Assembly: GCA_002314595.1 (NCBI GenBank) | Contig: DCGP01000032.1 | Location: 210,874 to 228,867 of the forward strand | DNA length: 17,994 nt | Source of the DNA: Clostridiales bacterium UBA1775 | Lineage (GTDB): Bacteria; Bacillota; Clostridia; Monoglobales; Firm-18 | Direction: 5' to 3' | Part shown: piece by piece, positions 1-7,208 of the stretch | Position numbering within the stretch: the stretch's first letter is position 1 | Layout: each line of letters begins with the position of its first letter | Made by a program: the position numbers and the translations under genes | The notes under the pieces: generated by a model | Told to the model about the DNA's origin: nothing | Seen by the model: the letters and a program-made list of their open reading frames with translations, nothing else | The model's database searches: none

Positions 1-348
1 ACAATTACATTTGAAAATGGCGCAAGGGTAAACTTTGTAGTTTCATGGGCTGCAAACTTACCGGAGGCATCAGACATTATTCTATCAGGCAAAAAGCTTG
101 GTATTTCATTACCTGACTGTGTAACATATTCAGGTGCAGATAAAAACGAAAAAATTGAAACAGAAGAAAATCTATATAAAGACGAAGCTTTTTCAGGACA
201 TTTCTATTTAATGGATAATTTAAGAAAGGTTCTAAAAGGCGAGGAAGAGCTTATTGTTAAGCCGGAGGAAACAATTAACGTAGCAAGAGTATTAGAAGGC
301 GCTTACAAATCAGCAACAACAGGTAAAGAGGTGGTATTTGATGATTAA
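1..348 (+). CDS. Gfo/Idh/MocA-family oxidoreductase, C-terminal part (cut by window edge)
   Basis: An open frame runs from the first base to a TAA at 346-348 and gives 115 residues with no start inside the window, so the gene is truncated by the window edge, not broken. The residues resemble the C-terminal alpha/beta domain of Gfo/Idh/MocA NAD(P)-dependent sugar oxidoreductases: an FENGARVNFVVSW strand, a GKKLGISLP turn, then FSGHFYLMDNLRKVLKG and the closing helix VARVLEGAYKSATTGKEV, which is the usual last helix of the family. The Rossmann half and the catalytic motifs lie outside the window. It overlaps the next gene by 8 bases, so the two are probably translated together and may act on the same compound. 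The family call is fairly good; the substrate is unknown. Confidence 0.75.
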   Translation, partial: TITFENGARVNFVVSWAANLPEASDIILSGKKLGISLPDCVTYSGADKNEKIETEENLYKDEAFSGHFYLMDNLRKVLKGEEELIVKPEETINVARVLEGAYKSATTGKEVVFDD

Positions 349-1438
349 GGCAGTAATTATTGGCTTTGCACATATGCACGTAAACGAAATTGCGTTATAT
401 ATGAGCGAACAACCGGACTTTGAACTTATCGGCATAGCAGACGTACCTGCAGAAACACCTGAAATTTCAAAGACAAGATACACAAGAGCATGGAACCTTA
501 AAAATGTAGCAGAAAACTATTGTAGCACAGTATATGAAGACTACAAAAAAATGTTAGATGAACTAAAACCCGATATTGCATTCATCTTGTGCGAAAATTA
601 CAGAAAGCCTGAGATTGTTGAGGAATGTGCAAAGCGTAAAATTAACATCTCAATCGAAAAGCCTATTGCAGTAAGCTATGAAGAAGCACTTAAAATAGAA
701 GAATCAGTTAATAAATGCGGTATTGAAGCAGTTGTTAACTGGCCTGTACTATGGAGAGAGTATGTTCATAGAATGAAAATGGCAATAGACCAAAAATTAG
801 TTGGCGAGCCTGTAAAATTAAGATATATTAACGGACACACAGGCCCACTTGGTAAGGGCGCAAAGCATAGAGGTGTTTCCGAAAATGCAGAGGAAATGAC
901 AGACGAACAACGTTCAAAGACATGGTGGCATATGCAAAATCGTGGTGGTGGCGTATTTTTAGACATCGCATGCTACGGTTGCTTCTTCTCAGACTACTTC
1001 TTTGGTAAAGGTGATGCAGTTATTTCTTATGGTGCTAACCTTAATACACCATTTGGTGATACAGACGATAACTTTGCTGCAATTATTAAATATGACGGCA
1101 CAAAGATGTCAGTAATCGAGGGCACATGGACAACTCCAAGGGCAGTTATTCCATCAGGCCCAATGATGATTTGTAAGGAAGGGGTAGTTACTTGCACAGG
1201 TGGTGCTGAAAATGCTCCTAATGTTAAGGCTTACGATATTTATGGTAACGAAGTCGAAATCCCTGCATACACATTAGAGGATAAATACAAAAATATGGTA
1301 TGGCAATACGCAAATCATATTAAGACAGGTGAGCCTATTCACCCAATGCTTACATTGGCAGAAAATATGAAGATTATGGCAATGCTTGATGCTTCAATTA
1401 AGGCATCGGCAAATAATAAAGAGGAAAAAGTAAAATGA
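341..1438 (+). CDS. Gfo/Idh/MocA-family NAD(P)-dependent oxidoreductase
   Basis: A 365-residue protein. I chose the ATG at 341 over the TTG at 338 because an AGAGGTGG ribosome site at 327-334 is well spaced from it. Domain order fits the family: an N-terminal Rossmann strand (MIKAVIIGFAHMH), the cofactor and catalytic EKP motif at about residues 106-108, and a C-terminal sheet domain with GGGVFLDIACYG near 202-213. Two motifs are unusual. The glycine-rich loop reads GFAHMH in place of GxGxxG, and the usual DxxxH pair reads D208-I-A-C-Y212, so the common catalytic His is replaced by Tyr. Family members oxidise or reduce hydroxyls of sugars, cyclitols or their acids in the cytosol. It overlaps the activase gene by an ATGA junction. 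The substrate is not deducible; a role in the same pathway as the GRE is inferred from the overlap. Confidence 0.85.
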   Translation: MIKAVIIGFAHMHVNEIALYMSEQPDFELIGIADVPAETPEISKTRYTRAWNLKNVAENYCSTVYEDYKKMLDELKPDIAFILCENYRKPEIVEECAKRKINISIEKPIAVSYEEALKIEESVNKCGIEAVVNWPVLWREYVHRMKMAIDQKLVGEPVKLRYINGHTGPLGKGAKHRGVSENAEEMTDEQRSKTWWHMQNRGGGVFLDIACYGCFFSDYFFGKGDAVISYGANLNTPFGDTDDNFAAIIKYDGTKMSVIEGTWTTPRAVIPSGPMMICKEGVVTCTGGAENAPNVKAYDIYGNEVEIPAYTLEDKYKNMVWQYANHIKTGEPIHPMLTLAENMKIMAMLDASIKASANNKEEKVK

Positions 1439-2202
1439 AAAGTGCGTTAGTTGCAGACATTCAAAGGACTTCTGTTCACGACGGGCCGGGTATTAGAACA
1501 ACAGTATTCTTTAAAGGCTGTCCACTATCATGTAAATGGTGTCATAACCCGGAGTGTATCAGCACAGAGCCTGAAATGATGTTTTACCCCGAAAAATGTA
1601 TACATTGTGGAAAATGTGCCCAAGGCTGTTATAGTGGGGCAAGGGTACTTTGCGGCAAAAAAATGACAACAGGCGAAGTATTAGACCAAATAATGCTTGA
1701 CTTTGACTATTACAAAGAGGAAGGTGGCGTTACCTTTTCAGGTGGCGAACCTATGCTTCAAGCAGATTTTCTTAAAGAAATTATTCCAATGTGCAAGGAA
1801 AAGGGAGTACATACTGCAATAGAAACATCACTTATAATTTATGATGAAGAAATATTAAAAAACCTTGATATAATAATGGCAGACCTTAAAATTTGGGATA
1901 GCGATATTCACAAGGAATATACAGGTGTCCCAAACGAAAAGATTAAGGAAAACTTTATTAAAACGGATAAACTTGGTGTGCCTATAATTGCAAGGACACC
2001 ATATATTCCGGAGGTTTCCCAAGACTTTGCAAAAATCAGTGAGTTTTTAAAAGGTCTTAAAAATGTGGTACGTTATGAAATCTTGCCATACCACCCGTTA
2101 GGTGTAGCAAAACAAAGGGCATTAGGTAGGGAAGAGGTAATATTTACAGTACCAAGTAAAAAGCAAATGGAGGAGGTAAATAAATATGCTTACATACGCT
2201 GA
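1435..2202 (+). CDS. Glycyl radical enzyme activating enzyme (radical SAM)
   Basis: A 255-residue radical SAM activase that would install the glycyl radical on the adjacent GRE, using S-adenosylmethionine and a [4Fe-4S] cluster. The N-terminal block DIQRTSVHDGPGIRTTVFFKGC is the family signature, and the radical SAM CxxxCxxC is at C29, C33 and C36. The SAM-binding SGGEP is at about 102-106. A ferredoxin-like insert holds C55, C58, C61 and C65 plus a lone C73, so only one CxxCxxCxxxC set is present. Many non-PFL activases carry two sets (about 300 residues), while PFL activase lacks the insert (about 245 residues). This protein lies between the two. The start overlaps the upstream stop as ATGA, with GAGG at 1421-1424. 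The end overlaps the GRE start by 17 bases. Function is confident; the partner is inferred from adjacency. Confidence 0.95.
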   Translation: MKSALVADIQRTSVHDGPGIRTTVFFKGCPLSCKWCHNPECISTEPEMMFYPEKCIHCGKCAQGCYSGARVLCGKKMTTGEVLDQIMLDFDYYKEEGGVTFSGGEPMLQADFLKEIIPMCKEKGVHTAIETSLIIYDEEILKNLDIIMADLKIWDSDIHKEYTGVPNEKIKENFIKTDKLGVPIIARTPYIPEVSQDFAKISEFLKGLKNVVRYEILPYHPLGVAKQRALGREEVIFTVPSKKQMEEVNKYAYIR

Positions 2203-4402
2203 CAGATTAGCATCAATGAGAAAGACAAAGGTAGAGCATACTTTATTAAAAAGAAAACAAAATGGTTATACAGACCTTGACGACTTTGGCACAGTGCCAA
2301 TTTCAAAGGGCTATTGTGCAGAACCATGGTATAACAGTACAAATGGTAGTTTTTATGGCTATGACGGAATGTGTGAAAATTTCGTTAGAGTAATCAATGC
2401 TCACGACCCATACGTTGACCCAATGGAAATGCTATGTGGCAGATGGAGAGATATGTTGGTAAACTATCGTGGGGATTTACACTATATGCCTGATTGGTTG
2501 AAAAACAACCTTAAAAATTCTGAATTTTTAAAGAATGGTGCAACTGACCAATGGAGTAAAAGATGGGACGAGCAAAGGTTCCCTTATGACGATTTAAAGC
2601 CATTGCAGGAAAAATATAATATTCAAACAGGTATAGACGGCGACGCACATTTTGCTTGTGATTATCGTATCGGTTTTGAGCTTGGCTTTGGTGGTTTGTT
2701 GGAAAAAATTAAAAAGTATAGGGAAATCAACAAAGATAAAAAAGACTTTTATGATGCAGAAGAAAGAGTTGTTGTTGCAATCACAGATTTCATTCAAAGA
2801 CACATTGATAAAATCGAAGAAATGATTCCTAACGAAACTCGCCCTGAAATCAAAGCAAATCTTGAAAAGATGCTTGAGGTTAACAAAAACATTAAGTTTG
2901 GTGCTCCAAAGACATTCCAAGAGGTTTGTCAATGGACAGCATACTTTAACTGTGCATCACGTATTTACACTCGTGATGGCGCAGGCTTCCAAATGGATAC
3001 AATCTTGTACCCATACTACGAAAATGACATCAAAAACGGTATTTTAGATGACGAAACAGCAAAGTTTTTAATTGCCAACCTGCTACTTATCGACCCACAC
3101 TACTACCAAATTTCAGGTGTGGACGAAAACGATAACGATATGACAAACCATCTTTCATACCTTATTTTAGAAGCAGCAGACTCAATAGACATCTCATGTA
3201 ACTTAACAGTAAGATGCCATGAAAAATGCGATAGAAAGTTCTTTAAAACAGCAGTATATTACTTGCTTAAAAATAAGAACGCATGGCCAAGATTTTGCAG
3301 TGATAAATCACTTGCAGAGGGCTATATGAGAAATGGTGTTGATAAGAAAACTGCAAGGGAAAGAATTGCAGTAGGCTGTAACTGGATGTGTGTGCCGGGC
3401 AAGGAATTTCCAATGAACGACACAGTTAAAATCAACATTGCAAAGGTATTTGAGGTTGCATTATATGAAATGAAGGAAGAAAAAGTTCGCTCAACAGAAC
3501 GCTTGTACGAGCTGTTCTTACAGCACCTTAAAATTGCTATTGATACAACAGCCAAGGGCATTAACCTTCACCTTGACCATCAATGGGAAGTTACACCTGA
3601 GCTTGTAATGAATCTTATGATGAATAATTCTATTGAAAAGGGCTTAGATGTTTCACAATGTGCCGAGCTTTATACAATCGGTGTAGATGGTGCCGGTCTT
3701 GCAGTAGTTGCCGACTCATTTGGCGCATTACAAGCAAGAGTTGAGGAAGAAAAGGTTGTATCTTGGGACGAAATGTATACAGCATTGGAAAATGATTTTG
3801 CAGACGAAAGAGCAAAGGCTATAATGAGTTCAGCTCCAAAATATTGCCAAGGGGATAGCGTATCCGATAAATGGGCAAAACGTCTAACAAAGGATTGGGT
3901 AGAAAATATTAAAGCACAAAAGATGCCTGAGGGCAGACAACTTGTACCCGGCTGGTTCTCATGGGCAAGAACAATAGAATATGGCTCAAAGGTTGGTGCA
4001 ACACCAAACGGCAGAAGAAAGGCAGAGCCTATCTCTCATGGTGCAAATCCAAACCCTCATTTTAGACAGGACGGAGCAGTTACTGCTCAATCAAATGGTA
4101 TTGCATCTGTTCAATGTGGATATGGTAATACAGCACCGTTACAAATAGAATTTGACCCTAAAATGACAATGGAAGAGGGCGCAGTTGAAAGAGTAATGAA
4201 CTTAATTGAAACTCACTTCAAACAAGGTGGAACTCTTATTAACATTAACGTTTTAGATGGCGAAAAATTATTAGAAGCACATAAAAATCCTGATTTGCAC
4301 CCTGACTTGGTAGTTAGAGTAACAGGTTTTACAGCATATTTTGCAAGCTTATCACCGGAATTTCGTCAATTGGTAGTTGACAGATTTTTAGATGGAATGT
4401 AA
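2186..4402 (+). CDS. Glycyl radical enzyme of an unassigned clade (PFL/diol dehydratase superfamily)
   Basis: A 738-residue member of the pyruvate formate-lyase-like superfamily. The C-terminal glycyl radical loop reads RVTGFTAYFASLSPEFRQLV, with the radical Gly at about residue 714. The central cysteine loop reads AVGCNWMCVPGKEF, with C398 the likely thiyl cysteine and a second Cys at 402. Dehydratases and CutC-like lyases have GCxE, where the Glu is the active-site base; here that position is Trp400. The loop also differs from the adjacent Cys-Cys pair of PFL. The length is a little under the 780-850 common for GRE dehydratases. A perfect GGAGGAGGT site at 2169-2177 sits 8 bases before the ATG, inside the activase gene. 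Its neighbours are sugar-type oxidoreductases, so a carbohydrate or cyclitol substrate is inferred. Generic databases would probably label it formate acetyltransferase, which I doubt. GRE membership is certain; the reaction is unknown. Confidence 0.93.
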   Translation: MLTYADRLASMRKTKVEHTLLKRKQNGYTDLDDFGTVPISKGYCAEPWYNSTNGSFYGYDGMCENFVRVINAHDPYVDPMEMLCGRWRDMLVNYRGDLHYMPDWLKNNLKNSEFLKNGATDQWSKRWDEQRFPYDDLKPLQEKYNIQTGIDGDAHFACDYRIGFELGFGGLLEKIKKYREINKDKKDFYDAEERVVVAITDFIQRHIDKIEEMIPNETRPEIKANLEKMLEVNKNIKFGAPKTFQEVCQWTAYFNCASRIYTRDGAGFQMDTILYPYYENDIKNGILDDETAKFLIANLLLIDPHYYQISGVDENDNDMTNHLSYLILEAADSIDISCNLTVRCHEKCDRKFFKTAVYYLLKNKNAWPRFCSDKSLAEGYMRNGVDKKTARERIAVGCNWMCVPGKEFPMNDTVKINIAKVFEVALYEMKEEKVRSTERLYELFLQHLKIAIDTTAKGINLHLDHQWEVTPELVMNLMMNNSIEKGLDVSQCAELYTIGVDGAGLAVVADSFGALQARVEEEKVVSWDEMYTALENDFADERAKAIMSSAPKYCQGDSVSDKWAKRLTKDWVENIKAQKMPEGRQLVPGWFSWARTIEYGSKVGATPNGRRKAEPISHGANPNPHFRQDGAVTAQSNGIASVQCGYGNTAPLQIEFDPKMTMEEGAVERVMNLIETHFKQGGTLININVLDGEKLLEAHKNPDLHPDLVVRVTGFTAYFASLSPEFRQLVVDRFLDGM

Positions 4403-4436
4403 TAAATAATTTTAAAAATATAAAAGGAGAAATATA

Positions 4437-5234
4437 ATGGACAGTTTATTTAGACTTGATGGCAAAGTTGCACTAATTACAGGGGCATCACATGGCATAG
4501 GTTTTGAAATTGCAAAGGGCTTTGCAGCAGCCGGTGCTAAAATTGTATTCAACGATTACAATGAAGAAAATATGAACAAAGGCTTGGCATCTTACAAAGA
4601 GGTTGGTATAGATGCAAAGGGCTACGTATGTGATGTTACTGACGAAAAAGCAGTTAACGAAATGGTTGCAGACATCGAAAAGACAGTTGGTGTAATTGAT
4701 ATTCTTGTAAATAATGCAGGTATTATTAAAAGAATACCAATGATTGAAATGTCAGCCGAGGAATTTAGACAAGTTATAGATGTTGACTTAAATGCACCGT
4801 TTATTGTTTCAAAGGCAGTAATTCCTTCAATGATTAAAAAAGGTCATGGTAAAATCATAAATATTTGTTCAATGATGTCAGAGCTTGGTCGTGAAACAGT
4901 TTCAGCATATGCCTCAGCAAAGGGTGGACTAAAAATGCTTACAAGGAATATTTGTTCTGAATATGGTGAATACAATATTCAATGTAATGCCATAGGCCCG
5001 GGCTATATAGCAACATCACAAACAGCACCATTAAGGGAAAAACAACCTGATGGTTCAAGGCACCCATTTGATTCATTTATATGTGCAAAGACTCCTGCCG
5101 GCAGATGGTTAGACCCCGAAGAGCTTGCAGGCCCGGCAGTATTTTTAGCATCAGATGCTTCAAATGCTGTTAACGGACATATTTTGTACGTTGACGGAGG
5201 TATCTTGGCATATATAGGCAAACAACCTAAATAA
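4437..5234 (+). CDS. SDR-family oxidoreductase, gluconate 5-dehydrogenase-like
   Basis: A 265-residue classical short-chain dehydrogenase. The cofactor loop TGASHGIG is at 15-22, NNAG at 92-95, and the catalytic residues are Ser145, Tyr158 and Lys162 (YASAK). The segments SMIKKGHGKIINICSMMSEL and FICAKTPAGRWLDPEELAGP and the ending DGGILAYIGKQP closely match proteins I remember being annotated as gluconate 5-dehydrogenase in anaerobic gut bacteria. Those enzymes interconvert gluconate and 5-ketogluconate; KduD-type relatives act on 2-keto-3-deoxygluconate. It lies 34 bases after the GRE gene, with AGGAGA at 4425-4430, and is probably on the same transcript, which appears to end at the hairpin starting at 5284. 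The enzyme class is confident. The exact substrate is inferred by resemblance and may differ in this cluster. Confidence 0.9.
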   Translation: MDSLFRLDGKVALITGASHGIGFEIAKGFAAAGAKIVFNDYNEENMNKGLASYKEVGIDAKGYVCDVTDEKAVNEMVADIEKTVGVIDILVNNAGIIKRIPMIEMSAEEFRQVIDVDLNAPFIVSKAVIPSMIKKGHGKIINICSMMSELGRETVSAYASAKGGLKMLTRNICSEYGEYNIQCNAIGPGYIATSQTAPLREKQPDGSRHPFDSFICAKTPAGRWLDPEELAGPAVFLASDASNAVNGHILYVDGGILAYIGKQPK

Positions 5235-5283
5235 TATTAGGGTCGTAGGAAAATGCACAGACCACGAAAAAAATAATAACCAT

Positions 5284-5327
5284 AATATTCACCTCAAAAA
5301 TATCAAACTTTTGGGGTGAATATTTTT
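5284..5327 (+). terminator. Rho-independent terminator-like hairpin, first copy
   Basis: A 16-bp stem (5284-5299 with 5309-5324, one G-U pair) and a 9-base loop are followed by a run of T to 5327. It sits 50 bases after the stop of the SDR gene, so it is a plausible end for the GRE transcript. The same hairpin recurs exactly 262 bases downstream. Confidence 0.75.
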
Positions 5328-5350
5328 ATTCAAAATAAGTAAGAAATCAG

Positions 5351-5470
5351 TTGAAATTCGTTAAAGACGAATTTCAAAACAAAATATTTTACGTTTTGAA
5401 CAAACTTCGCCTCTCGGTGTATCTGTATACACCTTCGGGTGCCCAAACCTTGTGGTTTGGCTCAGTTTGT
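5351..5470. other. Dense secondary structure inside the repeat (possible structured RNA)
   Basis: Several perfect stems follow one another. There is an 11-bp stem at 5351-5361 with 5367-5377. A competing 8-bp stem pairs 5373-5380 with 5393-5400. An outer 7-bp stem (5400-5406 with 5464-5470) encloses two 7-bp hairpins, 5416-5422 with 5427-5433 and 5443-5449 with 5454-5460. A CACC-TTCG-GGTG hairpin at 5430-5441 is an alternative to the first inner hairpin. It matches no riboswitch class I recognise. It could be a transcribed RNA or just the palindromic body of a repeat element. Confidence 0.45.
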
Positions 5471-5545
5471 CCAATCTGCGCTATTTTCCTACAACCCAAA
5501 GGGAAATGAAGAAAATGCACAGACCACGAAAAATATAGAAAACAT

Positions 5546-5589
5546 AATATTCACCTCAAAAATATCAAACTTTTGGGGTGAATATTTTT
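5546..5589 (+). terminator. Terminator-like hairpin, second copy
   Basis: An identical copy of the hairpin at 5284: a 16-bp stem (5546-5561 with 5571-5586), a 9-base loop and a T run to 5589. It lies 116 bases before the second SDR gene and upstream of its likely promoter, so it may isolate the two transcription units. Confidence 0.65.
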
Positions 5590-5653
5590 ACGATAAATTA
5601 TGCTGTTTTATGATATAATATAGAATTGTGTCTGTTTTTAATATTATTATGTA

Positions 5654-5682
5654 TTTACTTTTTGTTAATTAAGTTATATAAT
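5654..5682 (+). promoter_or_regulatory. Candidate promoter for the second SDR / DHQase-like operon
   Basis: TTTACT at 5654-5659 and a perfect TATAAT at 5677-5682 are separated by 17 bases. This would start transcription near 5689, just before the AGGAGTG site at 5691-5697. An alternative is an extended minus-10, TGaTATAAT, at 5611-5619 without a clear minus-35. Either would make these two genes separately transcribed from the GRE unit. Confidence 0.5.
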
Positions 5683-5704
5683 CTATTAAAAGGAGTGATA
5701 TGCT

Positions 5705-6442
5705 ATGTTTGAAAATAAAACAGTTCTTATAGTAGGTGGCGCATCAGGTATGGGCTTGTTAAGTGGTAAATGCTTTGCCAATGAGGGCGCAAATGTAGTT
5801 TTAACAGATATAAACGAAGAAGCTTTAAATGAAAAGGTTGCAGAAATCAAAACAGACGGTGGCAAGGTAATAGGTGTAAAATGTGATGTTAGAGACTATA
5901 ACCAAGTTATTGCAGTTAGAGACAAAGCATTAGAAGAATTTAAAACAATAGATATACTAATCAATTTTGTAGGTGGCTACGAACCACGTATGTTAAATGT
6001 GTCCGGGGATTATGCAGACCTGCCAATCGAAGTATTTGATTGGGGTATAGATGTAAATTTAAAAGGGCCATTCTATTTTTGCCATTCGGTATTAAATCAA
6101 ATGAAAAAGCAAAAGGGTGGCGTTATTGTTAACCTTGGTTCGGTTACAGGTATAGAAGGCGCTGCAGATGGTATGGCATACCCAACTGCAAAAAGTGGAA
6201 TTATGTGTGGTATGACAAAATCACTTGCAAAATATGGTGCACCTCATAACATTCGTGCAGTATGTGTTACACCGGGTCCGGTTTTAACTCGTCCTGATAT
6301 GGCATCTATGGGCACTATTTTAGGTAGAGCAGCCGAACCACAAGAAATCGTTGATTTCATTATGTATTTAGCATCAGACAAGGCAAAATTTATCACAGGC
6401 ACAAACCATATTATAGACGGTGGCAGACTTTGTATGCTATAA
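5705..6442 (+). CDS. SDR-family NAD(P)-dependent oxidoreductase
   Basis: A 245-residue classical short-chain dehydrogenase. The dinucleotide loop GGASGMG is at 11-17, an NFVGG segment at 87-91 stands in place of the usual NNAG, and the catalytic set is Ser146, Tyr159 and Lys163 (YPTAK). The C-terminal block ASDKAKFITGTNHIIDGG is typical of the family. The start is fixed by AGGAGTG at 5691-5697; an out-of-frame ATG at 5700 is ignored. It is followed after 18 bases by the DHQase-like gene, so the pair is one operon. It is only loosely similar to the SDR at 4437, so this is not a recent duplication. It probably oxidises a hydroxyl or reduces a ketone in the same pathway as the GRE cluster. The substrate is unknown. 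Confidence 0.88.
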   Translation: MFENKTVLIVGGASGMGLLSGKCFANEGANVVLTDINEEALNEKVAEIKTDGGKVIGVKCDVRDYNQVIAVRDKALEEFKTIDILINFVGGYEPRMLNVSGDYADLPIEVFDWGIDVNLKGPFYFCHSVLNQMKKQKGGVIVNLGSVTGIEGAADGMAYPTAKSGIMCGMTKSLAKYGAPHNIRAVCVTPGPVLTRPDMASMGTILGRAAEPQEIVDFIMYLASDKAKFITGTNHIIDGGRLCML

Positions 6443-6460
6443 AATTCGGAGGAATATACT

Positions 6461-7207
6461 ATGTTTTTAAATAACAACAAACCACTAATAGTTGGTATGG
6501 CACAGCACGATAATATGGCAGATACAATATGTTTAATTAAGGACTCAATCTTTGCCGGGGCAGATGCAATGGGTATTCAGCTTGAAGATTTAAAGCCTGA
6601 ATTTATGAACGAGGAATGCCTAACAAATATATTTAATGCGTTAGATGGCAAGCCTTGCTACATCACAAATTATCGTCATTATTACGGGGATGGAAAAACA
6701 GATGAACAGCTTGCCGAAGGGTTAATTATGGCACTAAATTGTGGAGGAACACTTGCAGATGTAATGGGTGATATGTTTGACCGAACACCGGGTGAGCTTA
6801 CAATGAATTCGGAAGCAATCAAAAAGCAAATGGAATTGATTGATAATATTCATAAAATGGGTAAGGAAGTTTTAATGTCAACTCATATTCAAAAGTTTAC
6901 ACCTGCCGAAGAGGTACTTAGAATAGCATTAGAACACCAAAAGCGTGGTGCAGACATTTCAAAAATTGTTACCGGTGCCGAAACAGAGGAAGAACAGGTG
7001 GAAAATTTAAGAATAACAACATTGCTTAAAAAAGAACTTGATATTCCATTCTTGTTCTTGTCGGGTGGTAAGTATAATATTATACATCGCCTTATAGGGC
7101 CAATGATGGGAAGCTCAATGTGGCTATGTGTTCACCATCACTATCCGGGCTCAACTTATGAACAACCACTTATTGAAAATGCTAAAAAAATTAGAGATTC
7201 ATTCTAA
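6461..7207 (+). CDS. Type I 3-dehydroquinate dehydratase-fold protein, probably with another substrate
   Basis: A 248-residue TIM-barrel protein. By eye it aligns with type I 3-dehydroquinate dehydratase over the catalytic half. STHIQKFTP (His142) matches the SNHDFHKTP block, GADISKIV (Lys168) matches the Schiff-base lysine block, TNYR (Arg72) matches TFRS, and IIHRLIG (Arg210) matches VISRLAG. The EWR substrate-binding segment is replaced by GIQ (residues 38-40), and the SAPGQ loop becomes HYPGS. The catalytic His-Lys pair is therefore kept while the pocket has changed. No shikimate genes are nearby; the partner is an SDR 18 bases upstream. A Schiff-base dehydratase or aldolase acting late in the GRE pathway is inferred. 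GGAGGA in the gap precedes the ATG. The fold call is fairly confident; authentic AroD activity is doubtful. Confidence 0.75.
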   Translation: MFLNNNKPLIVGMAQHDNMADTICLIKDSIFAGADAMGIQLEDLKPEFMNEECLTNIFNALDGKPCYITNYRHYYGDGKTDEQLAEGLIMALNCGGTLADVMGDMFDRTPGELTMNSEAIKKQMELIDNIHKMGKEVLMSTHIQKFTPAEEVLRIALEHQKRGADISKIVTGAETEEEQVENLRITTLLKKELDIPFLFLSGGKYNIIHRLIGPMMGSSMWLCVHHHYPGSTYEQPLIENAKKIRDSF

Positions 7208-7208
7208 T

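Larger units (their letters stand above)
5240..5589. repeat. Composite intergenic repeat: direct copies of a hairpin unit plus inverted ends
   Basis: This fills most of the 470-base gap between the two SDR genes, which has no convincing ORF. Unit A (about 5240-5327) recurs as A' (about 5501-5589). The stretch beginning GAAAATGCACAGACCACG at 5249 returns at 5511, and the 41-base hairpin at 5284-5324 returns identically at 5546-5586, both offset by 262. The first 15 bases of A (5240-5254) also appear inverted at 5483-5497 with one mismatch, and weaker similarity extends further inward. The inverted ends bracket about 258 bp, as in a small non-autonomous element, but I see no flanking target duplication. 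The sequence shows the repeat directly; mobile origin is inference. Confidence 0.7.

Noticed and set aside
338..340. TTG start for the second Gfo/Idh/MocA gene
   Set aside because: The ATG immediately after has the better spacing to the AGAGGTGG ribosome site.
2186..4402. Calling the GRE pyruvate formate-lyase (pflB)
   Set aside because: It lacks the adjacent Cys-Cys pair of PFL, its cysteine loop is GCNWMC, and the neighbours are sugar-type oxidoreductases, not fermentation genes.
5240..5589. CRISPR array
   Set aside because: Only two direct copies about 262 bases apart, with long hairpin units and no short regular spacers or cas genes.
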